Assembly (NCBI GenBank): GCA_001466705.2
Contig: LATX02000188.1
Coordinates: forward strand, 186,001 to 250,000
Source: Moniliophthora roreri
Lineage: Eukaryota; Basidiomycota; Agaricomycetes; Agaricales; Marasmiaceae
Length of the DNA stretch: 64,000 bases
Reading direction: 5' to 3'
In this document: positions 41,152 through 53,222 of the stretch, piece by piece
How positions within the stretch are numbered: the first letter of the stretch is position 1
How the letters are laid out: each line of letters opens with the position of its first letter
Translations under genes and position numbers: made by a program
The notes under the pieces: generated by a model
Seen by the model: the letters and a program-made list of their open reading frames with translations, nothing else
Databases searched by the model: none
Told to the model about the DNA's origin: nothing

Positions 41152-44100
41152 TCAAAACACGTCCTCACTATTAGGACATTCTTCCTTAAGATGCCCGTAA
41201 CCTTCACAATCCTCACACCACAGATCCTCCGGCTCTGTTTCTTTATCGGAGGATGTAGGATTATCCCCATTAATAGCCTTGTGAGCGGCATTCGTCGTTG
41301 ACTTTGCTGATAATGGACCATCCTCCTTTAACAAATCACAGTTGAAGATGTCGTGTCCCGGGCGTTCGCAAATCTCACAGACATCCCCTGTAGGCCCATG
41401 CGATGTGGAAGAGGAGGAGGAGTTCTCTGGTGCTAGTCCGGTGGAAAACTTGGCAGATTTCTTCTCCTGTCGTGCTATTTTATCCTTCAGACGCTTAACC
41501 TCTTCTTCGAGTTCGTCCTAATTGCAAGGTTAGAAAAAGGCGGAATGCCAACCATAGTGGAATGAAGTACCTCTCGGTAGATCTTGGCCTCTACCAATGC
41601 TTCGAGCTCACTGATCTCTTTGTTGAGCTGTCAAAGCAGTGGCGTCAGACAAGACAAGCAACGAGAAACCAAGAAAACATGCATCATGCGTCGTTCTAGC
41701 ATTCTTCATCTCCATATCGGCGATCTTCTTTCTTAAGTGCTCAACCTCCTTCTACACCAGCCATCAACACGGAAAGGAAAGTAGAGACAAGGGACACATA
41801 CATCAGCCTTCAATCTCTGCTCTTTCAAGATCTTCTTCAGCGAGTCCAAATCTCCTGCGCCTTCGACGTCTAAGTGTAGATTCTCTTCCTCACGAAGGAT
41901 ACTCTGATCCAGATTATCTTCGAGAATCTTCACTTCCTGTTCGTGGCAAGTAGAGAGAGAAACGTGGTAACATAGGCGGTGTGGTGTGGATTCATGCGAC
42001 GAATTTCAGTGGCGAGAGAACCAACATCGGGGTCCGTATTGAGGGCAGGTACAAGATAGGTGAAGTGTGCGAAGGATGATACCAGAGGGTACAAGAAGGT
42101 TGGTCGTGCAGGGCGATATGCAGGATTGATGATATAGGTAGGCCATTCCAGTTTGGGGGAGGTACGTCGTTGAAATGGGACAGTAAGATATAAGGGCAGT
42201 TTCGGGAGCGATACAGGATGTATTCGAGGTTTGAGCAAAGGGAAAATTGGATGTACGTGGAGTCAGTAATAAGTTCCAACACAGTGCAGAGTGCATAAAG
42301 GTATGGAGCACATACCTGCCTCAGTTGCTCCATCTCCGAAATCAATAACTGATTCTCCGCCTCTAATACCTTATTCTTCTGGTTCTCTATCACGGTCTCT
42401 TTCTGTAACTCCTGTATGATGTGTCTAGGGGGTGCGAGCTCTCAACCTACCTCACGGGACGGGAAAAAGGGAAAAGACATACTTCAACCCCATAATCTCC
42501 TCCTTGGCACTGTTTAGCTCGTGTTTGTCGTACTTGCTCGGCGTTGATGGGCTCTGTACACCCCCATTGATCGAGACATCACGATTAACTTTCTTCCTTA
42601 ACGTTTCCAATTCAGAGGTTTGGTCCTCGATGAGATGCTTGAGCTGCAAATGGAACAGTGAGCGCCGGAATTTGCAAGGAGGGTTAAATACGGTAAGGTT
42701 GCGGTATAAAGCAAACGATAGAAGAGACAAAGAAGGGAATTGCAACAAAGCACCGGTACTCACCCTCTCAGTTTCATCTACCAATTCCTCTTTTTCCATC
42801 TGCGTTTTGGTAAGTTTGCTCTGAAGTTCCCCTGTTGTCGAGGATGTGGACGCCGCCAGCCCATTCGCATTCTATGTGAGGATCTGCATTCGGTATCTCA
42901 TTCATAAGGAAAGTCGCCAAGAAGACGCACCACCAGATCGCCTCTTAGTCCTTCTACCTCCGCCCTCATTTCCTCCAGTGCCACGCCACTCTCTCTTAAT
43001 GCCTCTTCAATCTCCTGCACCCTCCTTTCCCCATCGGCTTTAACCCTTTCCTTTTCCTTCTTCACTTCAGCCAATTCCATCGTCAAGTCCGCCAATTGGC
43101 TACGCACGGCCTCCTCCCTCTCCTTAGTCCGCTCCAAGCGCACTGTGAAAGCTGAACGTTCCTGTTCATAATTCTGCTTCGTGTCATCAAGAAGCTCTTC
43201 CAGCGAAGACACCTTCTCCCGAAGGTGCGAGAGTTGGAGGTGAAGTGTTTCAGTTTCGATTTGGGAGGTTGTTTGTACAGGAGTGGAGAGTATTTCTGCT
43301 CCTTTGGCAGCGTTGGCAGCGCCATTCATGCTGCCTTTCCCAATCGCCGACTTTGATGAGCCCTGTGCTTCAAGTTCGACTACCTTATCCTCTAATTCGT
43401 ACCTCTGAAGATCGGCTTGGCGAAGTTTCTCCTCATATAAAGCTATGGTTTCCTAAACTCAAGTAGGTCAATAAGAGCGAAAGGCACCAAGAGTTTAAAA
43501 ACATGCCTGGCCTGCTTGCCTTAGCTCATCAACGCAGTCATTCAAATCCCTTCGTTCCTCCTCGAACTCCACAACAAGCTTTCTAAGCTTCTCCTCTAAA
43601 TCTGTCTTCGCTTTCTCAAGTGCCTGCTTCTCGCTCTCCAGTCCAGCCTGGCTTTCCTCAAAGACCGCCTTCTCACTCTCGGTCCTAACTTTCTCCTCCT
43701 CTAACTTATTATTGACCTCTTGCAAGTGTGTCTTCTCACTCTCCATCAACTTCTTCTCCTCCTTGAGTCTTTCAACCTCTTTCCTGGACTCGTCATACGC
43801 ATATTCTAGCTCTGAGCGTCGTTCCTCCAGCCGGCGCTTTTCGAGCTGTAGTTTATCCACGACCGCTCTCTGAGCGTCATTCTCAGTAGCTGTAGCTTCA
43901 GCGGCAGCTGCCGCAGTGGCCCGACTATTCGCCTCAATCACCTCACCCTCTAACTGTCCGACCCGCCCCCTTAACCTTTCATTCTCGTATTCCAATGCAT
44001 CAATGCGGCTTTGCATTACTTCAGGGTCTACTGATACTCTACCTCCAGTGACAGACACCCTTCCACTCGCAACACTGGAGGGTCTCGACACGGATACCCT

Positions 44101-45662
44101 CGAAGGCGGTCGGCGTGGAGAGCCAGGAGCTGTTGTTGTGCCAGCGCGTGACCGTGATCTGGCTCTTGAAGTAATGGTAGTCCTTCTCACAGGCGAGGCA
44201 GGCGCCTGTGGAGGTGGCGAAGATGGGAGTGGTTGAGAAGGAGCGGCTCCTGTAAGTCCTGCTATACGCTCCTGCAACACCTTTCCACGTGCGTTGATTT
44301 CCTCTCTACTCATCAGTCCATCAATAGTTCCTCTTCGAGTAGGCGAGTCTGGTGCAGATGTCGTGGAGGATGACGAGGCAGAAACACTCCTCTGCATCGG
44401 AGATCCAGAACCTCGTGAACTAGGTATGGGTAACGGTGGAGGAGGCATAGCTACCGCGCTTGGTATTCGTGGTTGTGCCTTTGGCGTCTCCCCTGCCTTG
44501 GTTATCATTGTAGCAGGCGATCCCAACCCAATACCTCCAAACCTCGTCCCTGCGGCACCCGCAGGTTTGGGCGTGGAGAACGGTGAGCCGGGGCCAGAAG
44601 AAATGGTACGAATACGACTGGGTGACGCTCCGGGTCCCGGGATGTTACTTGTCGTCATAATAGGGGATAGTGAGGTAGATGAGGAGGGAGAGGAGAGAGA
44701 TTTATTCAGAGATAGTTGTTTGGCTGTCATGCCAACATACTTGCTCGCTCGTGTTCCCGGAGTAGGTGCTTGACCAGCGGCCGATTTAGACCTCGCAACA
44801 GGTGTAATGCTTGCTGTGGAGGTCGTAGAGGTGGTACCCTTAGCCATAGACCTAAGCCTTGCAGCTCGTATTGCTGGTGTCTCGGGTGATATACCTCCGG
44901 TAGACGTCGAAGGTGTGATACGTCCAGATGTAGAGGGGGTAGTGCGTCCAGATCCATAGCTCATCCTCCCTGAGCGCGACATTGAGAAAGAGGAAGGTGT
45001 GATTCTCCCCGACGTAGATGTAGAGAATGATGGAGTCGTACGACCACCACGTGAAGAAGCTACTGATGGGGGTCTACCAACAGTTGGAGGAGAGAGTTTG
45101 GTCGTAGCGACGAAGACGCCACATTTTGGTGGACAAGTAAAGTATTGCTTCCTGAAAAGACAATCATGTTTGGATACAAGTCGAAGTAAATGTTTTAGAC
45201 TAACCCATTCACGCTGCCATCATTCTTGCCTTTCCCAGCAAATCCACCAGAAAGCTCTACGCCAGCCCACAGACCCTGTTTGCCATCAATCTCCCCAACA
45301 TATCGCAGGATGCCCTCAAATCCGAGACTCTCGATTCGGACTCCATCTCCTGGTTCGGGAACCCATCCTGCACGACTGGCACTCCTGATCCCAATACCGA
45401 CGTCCGATTGCCTACTAGGTGGTCTCATAGCTGTCGGAGTCTTTGCCCTGGATGCAGAGACAGAACGGTGCATAGCTGGATCGTTTGCCTTGACAGCGTC
45501 TTTGAAAGCTAGGTTCATATATTCTTCATCTAGCGTGTTTGAGGAAGAACTGGAAAGTAGGCCAACTTGGGATGAGCTCCGAGATCTGCTTCCTGGGGTG
45601 GGTATCCCACTTCCTGTGGCGGAAGGGCGTCCTGGTGTTGGGATTCCTGTTCTGGGTTTCAT
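41152..45662 (-). CDS. CLIP-170-like microtubule plus-end protein
   Basis: CAP-Gly coiled-coil protein that would bind growing microtubule ends. It starts at Met 45662. The basic Ser/Pro-rich N-terminus leads to one CAP-Gly domain (45340-45100), with GLWAGVELSGG and GKGKNDGSVNG split by an intron at 45204-45152. Next come a long Ser/Thr/Pro-rich linker (45050-44080), then a coiled coil in several exons (44030-41570), and a C-terminal pair of zinc knuckles, CEICERPGHDIFNC and CEDCEGYGHLKEEC (about 41380-41160), as in CLIP-170. Exon borders I could place: 45662-45205, 45151-43511, 43455-42931, 42871-42764, about 42643-42483, 42424-42316, 41937-41802, then smaller exons. One intron near 43510 has a GC donor (CAG/GCATGT). 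The 42315-41938 intron is unusually long, about 378 bp. The border near 41690 is uncertain. Long antisense frames (43916-44773, 45226-45678 plus) are shadows. Confidence 0.85.
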
Positions 45663-45985
45663 AGCACAGATGGCATGAGCGAAGAAAGTTGAACGCGTGA
45701 CAGTGACATCTATTTGCCTGCCGCTGCGACGCGAACTTTTATCTTTTATCCTCGACTCACCTTGTCGTCGACAAGTACGACTGCTGCTCGTGCGACGCGT
45801 TCCCACTTAACTTGTTTAAACAGGTGATCTAGCTAATGGTCTCATCCCAAACAGGTGAAGCCATTCTTTCAGACCTCTAAATGGCACGACTGATTCAAAG
45901 ATGTCCGTCCCATTTCAGTGACTTGGTATGCAATTACTTGAATGCGCTCTAAAACTTGAATTTTGAATCGAATGTTGGCTTGTAG
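45663..45985. promoter_or_regulatory. Divergent promoter region between CLIP-like gene and MGS1 homologue
   Basis: About 320 bp separates the two divergently read genes, so 5' regions and perhaps regulation are shared. No clear TATA box. The true first exon of the MGS1 homologue probably lies here. Confidence 0.45.
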
Positions 45986-47992
45986 TCCAATATGCAACAA
46001 GAATGTCCCAGAGAAGACCATCAACAGTCACTTGGATAGTGGCTGTGTTTCAAGCTCGAGAACATCTCCAAGTTCTTCCTCACAGAAACCTATTCATCCA
46101 TTATTTCAGTCCCAGCCGAAGAACATTTCAGCACCTCCCACATCTGTGTTCAAGAAACGTGCTTATCCAGCCGGCCCTGCGAACACAACAACACCAGCGG
46201 CCAAACGGAGCAAGACTACCATCTCCGCAAACCTTGTACAAGCGAGCCCTCTCGCTGAACGCCTTCGTCCATCATCTCTCTCTGAATTCATCGGGCACAG
46301 GCATTTGTCCGATCCAGCCGGTCTACTGATGTGCTCCCTAGCCTCTGGTTCCCTAGGAAGCATGATCCTATGGGGTCCGCCTGGGTGCGGTAAAACGACT
46401 CTCGCTCGATTGATAGCCAAGCAAACCAACTCTATCTTTAAGGAGTTGAGCGCCACTATAGTCGGTATCAATGATGTGCGTCCAGTCTTTGAAGAGGCGA
46501 AAAACACATTATCATTGACGGGGCGGTGGGAGCTTTGCATTGTTCCTAATGACGGCTATCTCACTATCAGCTCTCAACAGAAAAACTGTGCTTTTTCTTG
46601 ACGAAATACATCGATTTAATAGGTCCCAGCAGGTGCTCCTTACTCCCAGTTCCAAAGTATCAAGCTGAGACGGTCAACATATAGGACATTTTTCTACCAT
46701 TCCTCGAACAAGGCCATATACAGGTCTGTTTACTACATCAGATTGATACCGTTTCTGACGGACGCGTTTGAATTCAAGCTTGTCGGCGCTACCACAGGTT
46801 TGTTTCTCAGCTGATTCTGTTGACAATCTGACCGAATTCCTGCGAAGAGAATCCATCCTTCAAGTTAAATGGCGCTCTGTTGAGTCGTTGTAGGCATGTC
46901 ATCTGGTTCTGTACATTAAGACACTACCTAACCCACTTATCTGCAGGGTATTTGTGCTCGAGCGTCTCACAGACCCAGATATCGAGACCATCATCACAAA
47001 TGCAATCTTACGCGTTCCATCCTACCCGAAAGAGGATCGAGACACGAAGCCCGATGCCAGTGGCATACTCTCTTCACAGAACAACTCGACGCCTTCGACT
47101 CAATCCACATCATCACAATCACTCTCAACATCGACTGCCGAACATGCCCCATTGTTCCCCTCCAACCCTCATATTACTCAACGAATCCTCTCTTCTATCA
47201 TATCTCTCTCCACCGGAGATGCTCGAACTGCACTTTCCCTCCTCGAACTCACCCTCTCTGCCCCTCATTCCTCGTCGGAAAATGATCTAATAGAGTCCAT
47301 AAGACGCTCAGTTTCGACATTATATGATCGAACAGGGGACTCCCGATATGACATGATCTCCGCGTTACACAAAAGCGTTCGAGGCAGCGATGCAGACGCG
47401 GCTTTATACTGGTTAGCACGGATGATAGTGGCAGGTGAAGATCCTCTCTATATCGCCCGGAGAATGGTTGTGTGTGCGAGTGAGGACATTGGACTGGCTG
47501 ATCGACATGCCCTACCGTTGGCAATGGCAGCTTTGCAAGCTTGTCAAAACATTGGCATGCCCGAATGCCGCATTAATCTCGCACACATCGTCACATATCT
47601 TGCAGAGGCGCCTAAATCTACACGTTCTTACGAGGCGTATAATCGTGCAGAAGCGGCTGCAAAAGCTGACCTAACCCTCCCGGTCCCGTTGCAAGTGAGG
47701 AATGCACCGACAAAGTTGATGGAGGATCTGGGATACTCTGAGGGTTATAGGTATAATCCGAATTATGCGTATGTGTTGTGTCCTCCGTAATTTGGTATCG
47801 AAGCTTACGAGCTACGTTGAACACAGACATCCAGTGCACAACACGTATCTCCCGCCGGACATTGAGGCACAGGTGTTTCTGAGGAAGGAAGGAGATCTGT
47901 CTGGGAAGACATGGGATGAGCAAGCATTGAAGAGGTGGGAGGAGGCGCGTAACAATGGTATGAGATGGGAAGGGAGGGATCGGGTCGTGTAA
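45986..47992 (+). CDS. MGS1: Mgs1/WRNIP1-type AAA ATPase
   Basis: DNA-damage-tolerance ATPase of the Mgs1/WRNIP1 family, which acts at stalled forks and binds ubiquitin. An N-terminal UBZ finger (PICNKNVPEKTINSHLDSGC) is followed by a Ser-rich linker, RLRPSSLSEFIGH, Walker A GPPGCGKTT (46374-46400), Walker B VLFLDEIHRF, sensor GATTENPSFK and the arginine-finger region SRC/RVFVLE, then the family C-terminal domain to the TAA at 47990-47992. Exons: 45986-46525, 46581-46632, 46685-46723, 46779-46797, 46848-46893, 46947-47768, 47827-47992. The intron after 46893 needs a GC donor (AG/GCATGT) to keep the SRCRVF motif. The start is unresolved: 45986 is a splice acceptor, and no in-frame Met is clear in the short exon before 45927. 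Symbol by homology. Confidence 0.88.
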
Positions 47993-48315
47993 CGTTTGTG
48001 GGGACATGCTTTTTTGGATTTTTACTTTCTTGGATGGTTTGTTTTCTTGAATATCCCTTTTGGACATTCAAGTTGCTGTTGTTGCAGAACGATGGGACTC
48101 GGAAGATGCTTGACTGACAAGTACCAGTACATTATTTATGTATCATTCTCGAATCCATCAGTAACTTTTGGTTAAGCACTCTCATTGCGCTGAGACTAGG
48201 TCTTCTATCAATGCATATAGAAACCTGAGTGAAGACTGCACGAATTGTCGACTTGATACTGCGAATCGACGGCGCTGACAAATCAAAAACTTTGGTACCA
48301 ACATCCATCACCGCA
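47993..48315. other. Intergenic, MGS1 3' end to bL31m start
   Basis: No gene seen. Holds the terminator region of one gene and the promoter of the next, both read to the right. Confidence 0.5.
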
Positions 48316-48774
48316 ATGCTTCGTCCCCTGGCTCAGAGACCTGTTCAACCAATATTCTCAACACGGAACGTTTCTTCATCGCCTTATGGCCGTACTCACG
48401 TATGGAAACGACGTGCTCCGACTCTCCCGAACCCCCTCGTACCAAAATTTCCACAGCGTGTTGTTCGAGCGGACGGTTCGAGCTTCACGCACTGGGTAAC
48501 CTCTCCTCGGTCAATGCTACGCTTGACTAGAGATACCACCAACAATCCTATATGGAATACATATTTATGGGCTGATGCTGAGGCATCACAGGAGGAAGCT
48601 AGTACAACTGGTAGATTGGGCAGGTTTAACAGAAGGTTTGAAGGCATTGGTGGTGGACAAGGTCAAAGTCAGGAATGGATGGAAGGCTTCGGTGGTAGGA
48701 TGGAGGGTGAGCTGGTTGATCCGAGCAAATATATCGTTAAGCAGGCGAAGGGTGGCAAGGGCAAGAAGAAGTAG
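48316..48774 (+). CDS. MRPL36: Mitochondrial large-subunit ribosomal protein bL31m
   Basis: 152 residues, no intron. The N-terminus is Arg/Ser/Pro-rich without acidic residues for about 25 positions (FSTRNVSSSPYGRTH), a mitochondrial presequence. The core matches yeast Mrpl36/bL31m: FPQRVVRADGSSF, then RLTRDTTNNPIW, then GRFNRRFEG. It ends with a Lys-rich tail (GGKGKKK). Met 48316 is chosen over an upstream in-frame Met at 48229 because it gives the usual presequence and family length. The protein binds at the mitochondrial ribosome central protuberance in fungi. Confidence 0.75.
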   Translation: MLRPLAQRPVQPIFSTRNVSSSPYGRTHVWKRRAPTLPNPLVPKFPQRVVRADGSSFTHWVTSPRSMLRLTRDTTNNPIWNTYLWADAEASQEEASTTGRLGRFNRRFEGIGGGQGQSQEWMEGFGGRMEGELVDPSKYIVKQAKGGKGKKK

Positions 48775-49019
48775 TCTTGGTGAGTTTTCGTTTGCTCTAG
48801 CCATTTTGATTTCGTTGTGCTTATTAGGATTTTCAGCTAGAATACCTGTTGCCTATCATACAGACATACTAAAAGTGTTGCTTTTCGCAATCTAATCAAC
48901 GATTTTAATTCCGTGTCAAACAAGCCATCATTCATACTTTTTTCGATCACTGGCCTTTTGCTTTTCAACTTCAGCCCTCAACTCCTTCCCAACTACTAGT
49001 CATTTATCACTCGCTCAGC
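48775..49019. other. Short intergenic region
   Basis: 3' region of bL31m and 5' region of the next gene. Pyrimidine-rich just before 49020, as is common at fungal starts. Confidence 0.4.
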
Positions 49020-50108
49020 ATGCCAGCCATCTATACTCGTGTGTCCCTTCTTTTTGTATACGATTGTGCCTTCTCACAAGTATGTTTAGCTCAGAGACGC
49101 TTAGAACACCTTCCACTGAAGCCTATCCATACCACGTTACTTTCATTGCCATCGCTCAGTACGGAAACGCCCGTCACTCCTCTTCAAGTTACCCTTATCA
49201 TCATGGCTGCTTTGCTCGTGCTCGTAGCTGGGCTTGCCGTTGTACGCGTCGTTCTTTATCACGCCCAAGAAGCGCCGCTATCCAACGTTATTGAAGAGCC
49301 CGAGCCCGAACTGCAGTCACAAAATGAGAAGGGACAAGACAGTTCTACGACCGTTGTTGCCGAGGAACCCCAAATAATCACTTCAGAGCTATCCTTGTCA
49401 CTGTCACCATCTACCCCTTGTCTTCCCGGTCCCCCGGTCAAAGAGGACGAATTCGAATCGTTCGTTCGTTTACCTTACCTCTACAGCTCTAGAGAGGATG
49501 AACATGCTCAACTGTCTCTTCGAGCAGCTCTCGTTGCTACTCGCAAACGCTCCGGATCCGAGTCTGAATTGTCCTCTGTCACATCGACCGAGGAAGATAG
49601 TTTAGGATTATGTGGCGAGGTGAGTCGTAGGTCCAGTATGACTTCGGTCATACCTAGCATTCAAAGCCAGAGTTCGGAAGCGGATTCGGAGTTGGGGGAG
49701 TTGGATATTGAGTTTGAACTGGGCGAGGTGAAGAGGGCGCTTACGCAGAGTATGGAGGTGAAGAGAGGCGTCTTGGTCTCTTGGAGGTTGTCTTCGCCTG
49801 CCCATTCGTCTTCTTCGACGCCAACGGTGGTCATCTCTGAAGCTCCTGAACCCATGCTACCAGCTTACCCTCCTTCACCGACGAAAGATGGGTTATTATC
49901 GCCGTCGAGCACGTTCTGCACTCAGAGCAGTTTAAATTCGAGTACATCGAGCGTTTCGGTCGACTTGGACGAATTTCCTCTACCACCTGTCTCTCCTTGC
50001 CTCCTTGCTTTACCACTGCCATTGGATGATGGATTGGAGCTAAATGCGTCGAAGAACTCGACGGAGAAGGGGTCGACTGCAGATCATGCTATGATGTTGT
50101 ACGCCTAG
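49020..50108 (+). CDS. Single-pass membrane protein, unknown
   Basis: 362 residues in one exon. One hydrophobic segment at residues 57-80 (VTLIIMAALLVLVAGLAVVR) precedes a long acidic, Ser/Thr/Pro-rich tail with repeated SS and EE clusters. No enzyme motif. The first 55 residues are Leu-rich but not a clear signal peptide. A Met just before the membrane segment (49203) is an alternative start, in which case the protein would be a short signal-anchor type. The tail is likely cytosolic. Low-complexity composition makes homology hard to judge. Confidence 0.65.
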   Translation: MPAIYTRVSLLFVYDCAFSQVCLAQRRLEHLPLKPIHTTLLSLPSLSTETPVTPLQVTLIIMAALLVLVAGLAVVRVVLYHAQEAPLSNVIEEPEPELQSQNEKGQDSSTTVVAEEPQIITSELSLSLSPSTPCLPGPPVKEDEFESFVRLPYLYSSREDEHAQLSLRAALVATRKRSGSESELSSVTSTEEDSLGLCGEVSRRSSMTSVIPSIQSQSSEADSELGELDIEFELGEVKRALTQSMEVKRGVLVSWRLSSPAHSSSSTPTVVISEAPEPMLPAYPPSPTKDGLLSPSSTFCTQSSLNSSTSSVSVDLDEFPLPPVSPCLLALPLPLDDGLELNASKNSTEKGSTADHAMMLYA

Positions 50109-50708
50109 GTCACTAACTGTATGGCAAGTTGTGCACAAATACCGAATATATATATATATATGTACAGCCACCGCCGTTTAAATGGATCTGACACCTGTTG
50201 TCCAGGTCGGTCTTGGGTAACCGAACATGTACTTTTCGCCTCGCCTCCAGCCTGTTCAAGAGCTGATCAAGTGATTATACCAAGTGAGGAGCTGCGCTGA
50301 CATGGCCACTGGACGTACTGGACGCTCGACAGCCTGGTCAGTGATCACTCCGCTCGTCGAAAGGGAGCAAATTTCCTCCAGACTCGGTTGCCACCCTAAA
50401 TCGTGTTTCTCCCCTGCCAACGGTTTGCCTTGAAGCCATCAAATGCAAACTCTTTACCAATGCTGTTTCAAGCTGTTTCAACAGCAGCACTATTCAGTCG
50501 AACCTCTACGTTTTGCACTCGAGATACGGTGGGGTTAAAAATGGATGTTGTAGTGAGACATTGGACGTCGAACGCGTGGACGATGATCGGCACCCGCTGC
50601 ACCCCTCAGTGTTCTGGATTAAAGAGGGATACAGAGGAGGTCACGGACAAATCTCCCTCAAACTTCCCTCAAATCTCCTTTTTCTTTCTTCTCTCTACTC
50701 CCGTCATC
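50109..50708. other. Intergenic with a short AT microsatellite
   Basis: An (AT)n run at about 50146-50161 follows the stop of the membrane protein gene. An open frame at 50403-50777 overlaps the next gene in another frame and is not supported. Confidence 0.5.
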
Positions 50709-51985
50709 ATGGTCGTTCAAGGTCAAACTCTTCTAGTCGCGAGGTATGTGTCCGTAGGTGACTGTCATTGCTTGTAAGTTACTCAATGTAGAGTGCATTT
50801 TACAGTCAACCCATTATGGCGTTTTCTGCCAGTTCCGTCTCTTTACCTCGCCCAATGGACCCGAATATCGACATCCGACGTATCGCTTCCTCATCCATGG
50901 TAGACCTACGACCCCGCTCGCCACCCATTGACCCTCGCCGTGCGCGTCGCCAGTGTACGGATTTTGGTATCTCATCTTCATCAATCGCACCTCCACCTCC
51001 ACCTCTCCCACTCTCCCCTTTACCGCCCAATCAACTGGCTGCGCCCAGTTTCACACCTACAAGTACGCTCAGCAGTGATTCGGAGTACTTGCAGGATCTG
51101 AAGTTGGATGTGGATTTGGATTTCCCAGAGCCCCCACCTATAAGTCCGATTCTGAGGAAAATGAAGAGTTCACCATTGTTCACGTTGGAAGATGCAGCTA
51201 TTAGGTCGACTGGGGATCTCTTGAGGGTTAGGCGAGTCGTTGGTGTTGGAGGCCTTGACGAAAGAGATTGGAAGAAGCCGTTCGCCACGGCTACCACAGA
51301 CGAAGAGAGCACACTGGATATGGACGATTTAGGCATCTCTCCTCTTTCAGGTGAAAATTGTGCTGTCGTTGACCACGAGGATGGGCTTCGTAGGGATGGT
51401 GGGCGTGGGCACAGAAAGTTTCCATCGACCTCTACAATGTACACGACGTCAGTATCCTCAACGATGTCTTCGTCTGCATATCCACATCCACCACCTGTAC
51501 CTTTACCTCCGCCACCGGTCGAGAACGTCAATGCCAAGTCATCGCCAAGGAAAATGCGCTCGCTCAGGTTTTCGCCTGGTTGTGACGACAAACCATCGAG
51601 GAGGTCGATAACTCGCGGAAGATCGGTTTCGATGGATTTCCATGCCAGTCGGAGGACTGGGCTTTTCTTTCCGTCGCCGCTGCATTCCCAGCCAAACCCC
51701 AGTCAGGGATCAAGGCAATACGTTTTACCTTGCCCACGACCACAAGCTACTCTCGAGACCCCGTTCTCGCATAGACCGACTATGAGGTCATTGTCGACAG
51801 GTGTTATATATCGCAGCAACAAGGAAGAAGGGCTCAGGTCCTTCATTGACATTTCGCCTGAACCAGAGAAGCTGAAGGGTAAGGACAAGGTGAAAAGACT
51901 CATCAAGCGAGCGAGTATGGTATTCTCCAAGGGTGGGAAGGGGCTGAAAAAGTCGGGGAGTCTGGTGCAATTGGTGAAACGGTGA
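50709..51985 (+). CDS. Pro/Ser-rich protein of unknown function
   Basis: Two exons, 50709-50743 and 50806-51985, joined by a GTATGT...TTTTACAG intron that keeps frame (404 residues). Starts MVVQGQTLLVAS. Contains two Pro runs (APPPPPLPLSPLPP near residue 75 and a VPLPPPP segment near 250), many Ser/Thr clusters, RGRSVSMDF-like possible phosphosites, and a basic end (DKVKRLIKRASMVFSKGGKG) predicted to be helical. Nothing suggests an enzyme. Proline runs may bind SH3 or WW partners. A short-frame alternative start at 50816 is possible. Confidence 0.7.
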
Positions 51986-52240
51986 TTCTTAAGGAACGAT
52001 TTTAAAAGGGATGTGTTCTTGCATGTACGATTATATTATTCAGTCACTGTATAGTTTTGCTAGTTTTGTTTTGTTCGTGTCAGTAGATACGGGAATGTAA
52101 CTTGTACAACCAAATTACAACTTAGAATATTTCAACATTTGATCCGCACAGCAATCACATATATACCTGCTACCTAATGACAATGGATGCTGTCGTGGAA
52201 AAAGCAGTATACAACATGTGTAAGGAAAAGTATCGGACGC
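51986..52240. other. Convergent 3' region
   Basis: AT-rich tail-to-tail spacer between the unknown protein and uS5. Holds both polyadenylation regions; no gene. Confidence 0.5.
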
Positions 52241-53129
52241 CTAATAGGCCTTCTTCGCAGAGGTAAGCTGTAAGTGAGCGCTATACTCATCGAAGGGGAG
52301 CTTGGATAGGGGAATCTCTCTCCAGAGATCTGGGGTTAGGAAGGCATACGTTTTCGTTATCTGCGCGAGAACGTTAACGGTGCAAAAAGGGAAAAAAAAA
52401 ACAGCAGTGATGAACGCACAGCGGCAAAGGTAGCCTTTAAGAAGTTACCCATGGTCGCAGTGGAACCCTTGGATTGGGTGTAGACATCCTCAATACCAGC
52501 CAACTGGAGGAGACGCTTCGAAGCGGGGGCAGCGACAATACCAGTCCCTCGGGGAGCAGGAATCAACCGACACATTACAGACCCGACCTTTCCGCTAACC
52601 TTGGAAGGTACGGTGTGCGGTTCACCGAGCTTGGCACCCCAGTAACCTCGACGAACAGGAATGATGGAAAGTTTTGCTAGGATAATGGCACCGCGGATGG
52701 CAGTTGCAACCTCCTTTGCACACTTGACACCGAGACCAACGTGACCATCAAAGTCACCAATGGCAACAAAAGCCTTGAAGCGGGTACGCTGACCCGCACG
52801 CGTTTGTTTCTGAACGGGCATGATTTTCATGACTTCGTCTTTAAGTTTAGGAAGGAAAAAGTCGACGATCTGATATTCCTTGACGGGAAGGGAGAAGAGG
52901 TAGATTTCTTCCATGGATTTAATTTTGCCGTCCTTGACGAGACGACCAAGCTTGGTGACAGGGACCCTTTTTAGTGATGGTCAACACTGGAAAACATGCT
53001 CTGCTCAGATGCCACTCACCACTCCTTCTCATCGTCCTTGCGAGCACCGCGACGAGGACCTCTCCTTCCCCGTCCTCGTTCGCCACGTCCGCGTCCAAAT
53101 CCACCGCGTCCACGCGCACTGTCGGCCAT
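52241..53129 (-). CDS. RPS2: 40S ribosomal protein uS5 (Rps2)
   Basis: 258 residues from three exons: 53129-53020, 52966-52420 and 52360-52241, with GTGAGT and GTGCGT donors. The N-terminus is an RG/RGG-rich segment ([19 protein letters not shown]), an arginine-methylation target in this family. Next comes the S5 domain: [48 protein letters not shown]. The C-terminal domain carries [15 protein letters not shown] and [14 protein letters not shown]. It ends TSAKKAY. Length and all motifs are intact, so it is a functional host gene. A GTAAGT around 53264 suggests a further intron in the 5' leader. The neighbouring upstream DNA is present a second time after N54118. Confidence 0.95.
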
Positions 53130-53222
53130 TTTGCGTTATCCGAGTATTATCTATCAATCCAGTCAGTAATCCATCCAATTCTACCGTGAAATCCGCAGCA
53201 AAACCACTCTAAATAGCAAGAA
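53130..53222 (-). promoter_or_regulatory. 5' leader of RPS2
   Basis: Sequence just upstream of the start codon, with possible leader-intron acceptors (TTTAG, GATAG) facing the GTAAGT at about 53264. Confidence 0.4.

Noticed and set aside
41930..42393. Open frames in the long intron of the CLIP-like gene
   Set aside because: No similarity to the coiled coil on either side. Flanking exons join in frame without them, although a missed exon cannot be fully excluded.
43916..44773. Two long plus-strand open frames opposite the CLIP-like gene
   Set aside because: Antisense shadows of a GC-rich Ser/Pro-rich exon; no splice or start context of their own.
50403..50777. 124-codon plus-strand open frame
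   Set aside because: Runs over the first exon and intron of the gene at 50709 in another frame; composition is not protein-like.
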